Shown: positions 50,701 through 56,700 of the stretch, piece after piece
Position numbering within the stretch: position 1 is the first letter of the stretch
How the letters are laid out: every line of letters starts with the position of its first letter
Assembly (NCBI GenBank): GCA_032718475.1
Contig: JAUCBJ010003122.1
Coordinates: forward strand, 20,490 to 84,489
From: Nemertoderma westbladi
Taxonomy: Eukaryota > Xenacoelomorpha > Nemertodermatida > Nemertodermatidae
DNA length: 64,000 nt
Reading direction: 5' to 3'
The notes under the pieces: model-generated
The model's input: the letters and a program-made list of their open reading frames with translations, nothing else
Databases searched by the model: none
Told to the model about the DNA's origin: nothing
Made by a program: the position numbers and the translations under genes

Positions 50701-53700
50701 CCAACATTAGCCGAAGCCAGTCTATGCGCGACCATTCACCCGCTGGATATACCCGGGAGACTGGATTCGGATGCTTTAATTTGATTGCGGTGCAGGCCTA
50801 CCGTACTATTCGATTGATCGTTAATATAATTCCTGACAAATATCATTCACTTTCGGGAGATATTAGCAGTTCCTTTAGGACGTGGCGCTCTATCTATATA
50901 AACAGAGCTATGGCTTACACTAAACACAACGGAATGGATTATAAGTTACACATAAGGCGCATTCTTTAGGAGATGCTTTGTTACGCGGACAAGCACATAC
51001 AGACTATTGCACACCGCTGCACACTGAATTGCTGATAGTCACTGATTTTAATCATATATAAAGAGAATAGCAACCGACATTTGTAGGGCCTATAAAATAG
51101 CATTCAATTCACTACAAACCACGATAATATAAGTCGCAATTGCTATATGTAGCCGGTCTCTCTAACCTTAGTGTATCAAGAAGATCGGGGTTTCTGATCG
51201 TTTATCGTTATTCTCCAAATAACAATATGTAAACGAATGATACATTTAATAACTAACAGCAAATAGCAGTAAATAATGTGCAATACGTACCGTACCGTTA
51301 TGTGTTCTTAGTGTCTCGTACCGCTGTACCGTGCCGGTAACAGTTATGTGTTCTTATAATTAAAGCCGTTCTAATGTTGGAATAATTCAGAATAATTCCA
51401 TAGCCGATGTTCATGGCATCAGGAAAACCAACACACTGAACCCTGTGAGCTGTTGCAGGTAGCTTTCAACACAAAGAGGAAAAGCTCTCATTGGCAGAGT
51501 TCCAGTTTCTATAAGTTCCATGAATGTCTAAATGCCAAACCTCCCTAGCCTTTGCAGCCCATAGCCAACACAAGGCTAAATCGCTCTGATTGGTCGATCA
51601 TTGTTCTGATTGGTTAATCGAACAGAACAAAGAGGCCATGCATACAGCAAATCAGCCAACCAGCGGGCGGATTGTGCCACTAGAAGCAACAGTTTAGAGG
51701 ATTTGAGCGAATGGGGGAAAACTGGATTACAAATGGAAAAGGCCAGTTATATCCCCAAAAGCTTTTACATATTGAAAGGTCCATAGCTTCCCCTTACTCT
51801 TTTCGAATGTGTTGTTTGTTGGTATCAATTCACATTCTTCCATTAGGTCTAAAAGAAAGTACACATTTCTGTTAGAACTGGTGTTATAGGTGTAACCCTT
51901 GATGTCTTCTGGGTCAATTTGCGCATTCAGGTCACCAGCAATGACTTTAACATTGTGTTTCGGAATGTCCTTTATAAGTCCAGTCAGTTCTTCCTAAAAC
52001 TTGACTGCTTGTTCTGGCTCTGACTGTCTGAGGCATTGGTTAGACTGTAGCAACATATAACTGTTGCCTTGGGATTCCCATCAAATGTTGCGATCATAAC
52101 CCTGGAATTTATAGATTCGATGTTGTTTACGGTCTTAAGTGCAAATGGGCTTAGCAGAATTCCTACTCCACCAATTGATGCATTGGCCGAGTTTCTTACT
52201 GCTGAGCTTGTTACTAACGTCCATCCATTTCCAATGTCATTGTACTTCATGGCAGTGTCTTCATGACAAATCCGATGTTCTTGGATGCAGATGATGTCGA
52301 TGTTATATTCCATTGCCAGAGCGACCATGTCACCCTGTTTGGTATGTGTTTTCAGCGTGCGTGCGTTCATTGTAGCAATCTTTAGTGTCTTTTTACATTT
52401 CAAGAGGTTGGTTCTTCTTCTTCTCTGTCTGTCCTCTGTCTGTAGATATGCTATCTGTCCTACCTCTAATATATGTACTTTTCCTTAAAACCTCACAATT
52501 AAGTAATTTTGAAAAACAACATTTTCAAAGATTTCTGAAAATACCGGTATCCAAATTTGAAAAGGGTTTAAATTTAAATGCAAATATTTAAATTTGGACT
52601 TCATTTAATTTTATGTCATGTCCCGGTACCAGACTGCCAATTGAATGCTAATTCAATGGTGCTGGTCCTGGGATGGTGCGGGTCTGCGAGGTCACGACAT
52701 CCCCGCGCAGTATTGACCGGCTGCTTGGGCTCTTCATCGACAACGCATCGGCTCTTAAGTTCAAGAAACAACTGGACGCGCTCTACACAACTGTATAAAT
52801 AAATATTACTATTACTCTATAAATATTAACTCAACATCAATTTGCAATATTTATTGTTAACTATTATTGCAAGTATAATCTATATTTAGCAATATTTACC
52901 GGGGCAACTACTGCAGCCGGTATAGGTAAACCACCATTGAATGCTAATTTGTATGTTGGTGTTAATCTATATTATCATCACTTTTCTCTCTGTCGGGCAG
53001 CAGGGCACAGCACTGACCGGATTAACACATCCGGACAGACATCCGGAATTTATTCTGTATAATATAGCAGTATTTAGGCCCATTCGGACAGTATCAGTAT
53101 CCGGAAATTTTCATGGACCAGATGTATTTCGGTTTGCTTCATACTAAAATTTAAGTTAATGGTTTTGCCTTAGCTGTCTGGAGGCCCATATTTAACCAGC
53201 AGATCATATATTATGGGTATTGAGAATTTCATATCGTATATAAAGCAACATTTCGGTGAACCTGAATCATCGAACAAAGACATTACCGGTAATGACAAAA
53301 ATAAAACACCGACCCAGCGGCTCCAGCATTCATACAACCTCATATAAACTGTCTAAACAAAGTGGAACTGTTTTCCTTGGCCAAAGACCGCAAATCACGT
53401 AAAGGCAATCCTTTGTCGGTTGTTTTAGATGTCGACGCTTGTCTCCCCCGTCTGTACGGCGGCTACGCCGTGGACTGGGCCTGTGGCGGCCAATGGAACC
53501 AGATGTTTCGATTCATTGACGCCCTTGTCAAAGCCTGTAGGAGTGAAAAAATTTCATTGGTAGTTTTTTTTAATGGCTGTTTAGAAAAAGACAAAATAAA
53601 TCAGTGGGCCCGACACCAAGACAAAGTTTGACAATCAGCGCTGTCGGTGCTCACCTTAGCTCACAATAAAGGAATCCCGCCCCCTAAGGCATGGTGGTTC

Positions 53701-56700
53701 CCCCCAACTGGGGCGGAAACCGCGCTCAAATGCACCCTCCTCCACCACCAGCAGGAAAGTCAGCAGCAGTCGGCTCAGACCACGGTCACGGTCCGGTGTA
53801 GTCGATATGACCACCGTCTGGAGCTCCTCCACTACTGCCGCACGAAGCTGTGCTACGGGATCATCGGGCATCACTCGGACTACGTGATATTCGACCCTCC
53901 TCACTTCCTGTCGGGTGCCGACCTTGTCCTGGCCCGGACTCATACCGGTCTCCCGATTCTCCGTGGTTGTCGCAACGTTGTTTCTCCAATGTCCAGTATC
54001 CCCGTCGCCTTCAAGTTTCTACCTTGTATTGTTTGCCAGAGAAGTAGATCTGGTATGTTTACTTCTTTCCACTTTCCACTGTGGCTCGAAAGAACTTAGT
54101 CTCCAAGTGCTGGAGAATTCTGATTTCCATATGGTATCATTTTTTATAGCGCTACCCCAAGCCTTTGCTCTCCTAACTTCTATGTCCTTTTTGCTCCTCT
54201 CTATCCATGACCCTAGGTACTGGAAGTCGTCAACCTTCCTTCGTTGATTATTATCAATGGTTGTCAAGTTTCCATCAACATTAAAGGTCCTGAATTCGGT
54301 CTTGGTAGCATTTATATGCAATCCAACCTCCTTAGCAGCCCTCTCCACTTTATTTAGTAAAAGCTGTGCATCTGTTAGCGTATTAGAGAGCAGGGCGATG
54401 TCATCCGCAAAGTCGGTGTCTGTGACTGTAGTTGCCGGATATCTGCAACTTTAGCGTTCTTGAAGTGTGAATCCCAGATCGTCATCCTCTGTGGCCGTCC
54501 TCATTGCGTAATCCAGATCAATTACAAATAGTAATGGTGCTAATGTGTCACCTTGCAGTACGCCAGCCAGGATTGAGAAAAACTCAGTTTCACCATCTGG
54601 TGAGAGTACCTGAGCTTCTGTGTAACAATTATTATTCATTCCTTTCGTACACATTGCAAAAAACACAACAAACTGGTACAATAGTATTGATAATACTTAC
54701 TTTGTATTAAATGGCAACTTTTATTTTCGTAGTTATCTGATCCCGACGTGATCAACCAGCTACGGACCCTGAAAGATAAGAACGCCTTCGCGTTAGACGT
54801 TCCACCAGAGGGGAGGTCACAGGTTTTGGACGAGGTGAGTTTAACAGCTGTTTAATTTTATTATATAATAACAACTTAATTAAGTTACTATGTAGCTAAT
54901 TATGAAACTGTAAAATGTGCAATGACACCGACCCGTTTATCTAGGCGAGTTAATGTAGCATAAAGCCAAAAAGTAATTGGCAATGAACCCGAACCACTTT
55001 TTTGGATTCTATATTACCTTGTTAATCACCAAATAGTCTATAAAAAATTATTTTGCGGAACATATATAATTATTCATTGAAATTCCACATGAATTGGCTT
55101 AACTCAAGCCAAACAGTAGGGGAAAGTAAGTAGCAAATTAAATTGGTGATTTCCCATTAATTCATTTCAAAATAAGCTGTGATTCAATGGGGAATTAATA
55201 AAATTTACACAGCCTGTCACACGTCAATTGTTATATCTCGGTAACTATAAGTCGCATCCAATTATTAAATATATCAAAAGTTTAATAATATTTATTAAGG
55301 TAACTATAATAATAATAATTCAGAATTCCCATTAATGTTAGCGAAGATTTTTCACGTAATAAAATAATTGTGATTGCCATATTGATTTTAAGTCAAGTGT
55401 AATTTATTTATTTGTTTTAGTTTGAAAACCACAATAGTCTATAATATAACAAATCTATTTTTTGGGGATAAGAGTATTTGAGGTCGATAAATCCGATAGG
55501 CGAGATTACATGCACCCGTTTTGTAGAGAAGTTGTGTAAATAAGGTCCTTATATTGTACCAGCAAAATTGGTATTAAAAATGATTAAATGATTAGTAAAA
55601 GTTCCGTTGCTCTGGAAACTAAATTATAACTATAGATGTGCAGTGTTCAGTCAATCGATAGTCATTAGACTAAAGATCGTCTGTACCTTATTTGGGGAAA
55701 ATCCCACAACCGTTGTTGCTATGTGAAATCCCTGTTGCTAAGGAAAGAAGCATGGAATCTAAAGTGATGCGCATAATTTATTTTTATAGACTTTCTATGT
55801 ATGTGTAGGTACGTAATTGCGATATTGTATAAGCATACCGTAGTTACCCAGAGCTACTCGCGATACAATATCGCGTTAAAGAATGTCGTGTAATAATGTG
55901 GAGAATAAATGGCCTCTGAACATTATTTTTGCAATCTTTAATCACAATATATCAGGTGTTATAAAAAAAATCAAACTATTTTACATTTTTGGAATCCTTT
56001 AAACATTTCTACACATAAAAATCACGACTAATGCGAAGAATCGATACGAAGGGTAAGATAAAATAGAAGCTTATAAAAAATTTAAAGGGAAAATATAAAC
56101 TAAATGGCTCCGTTTTAACTTCGACCGTGTGTTTTCTAGTTAAGTTTAAAATTTCATTCGATATTATATATTATATATAAAGATTTGAATAATTTTTTTT
56201 TTTTGGGGGGGGGGGTTTCTTGTCATCAGAAAATGACTCTCGTGTCATCATGAATAATATAAATAATCATAATAATGATAACTACTTTTCTTAAATTTTA
56301 GTCCATAATGGGAACAAATTAGTGAAAAAAGCGGTGTGAAAATTAGTGTGAAAATTAGTGTGAAACTTTTGGATTGTGAAAATTGATATCTGATTGAATT
56401 GAGATCTGATTTGATTGGAATCTTGATAAAATTCTGCTCTTGATGAAATATAAAAAAATATTTGTAAAATATTATTGAAATGGCGCTACCCCCGCCCCCC
56501 CCCCCCCCCTCCCCCCCTTAAGAAATGATGGAGGGGTAGTAACCACCAATTTTTGTTCAGCTTTGTCTCAAAATTATTGGTCAGAATTTTATAATTTTAC
56601 ATCCATCTCATTTTATTACTATACTTTATTATTATTTTGCCATTTAAATGTGAAAATGCAAATTTTTGAAAAAAATCACATGTAACAAATTTGATAATAA

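Larger units (their letters stand above)
40527..51769 (-). mobile_element. BEL/Pao LTR retrotransposon, RT-deleted, inserted in LINE A
   Basis: LTRs of 1,208 bp (40527-41734) and 1,173 bp (50597-51769) begin TG and end CA. The element is flanked by a five-base duplication TATTG (40522-40526 and 51770-51774). On the minus strand the order is 5' LTR, 2.2-kb leader, gag-protease ORF with a pol remnant, 1.6-kb spacer, accessory ORF region, 3' LTR. The LTRs are nearly identical apart from a 35-bp indel, so insertion was recent. Reverse transcriptase and integrase core are missing, so the element would need help from another copy. Confidence 0.9.

Noticed and set aside
40654-50969. Identical 81-codon frames at 40654-40899 and 50724-50969
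   Set aside because: They are the same position in the two LTRs of the BEL element; duplication reflects the LTR, not a gene family.
53213-54631. FAM120-like piece carried by LINE B as a 3' transduction
   Set aside because: It abuts the LINE 3' end in antisense, which would be needed, but there is no poly(A) or target duplication at the far end. A LINE inserting into an existing fragment explains it as well.
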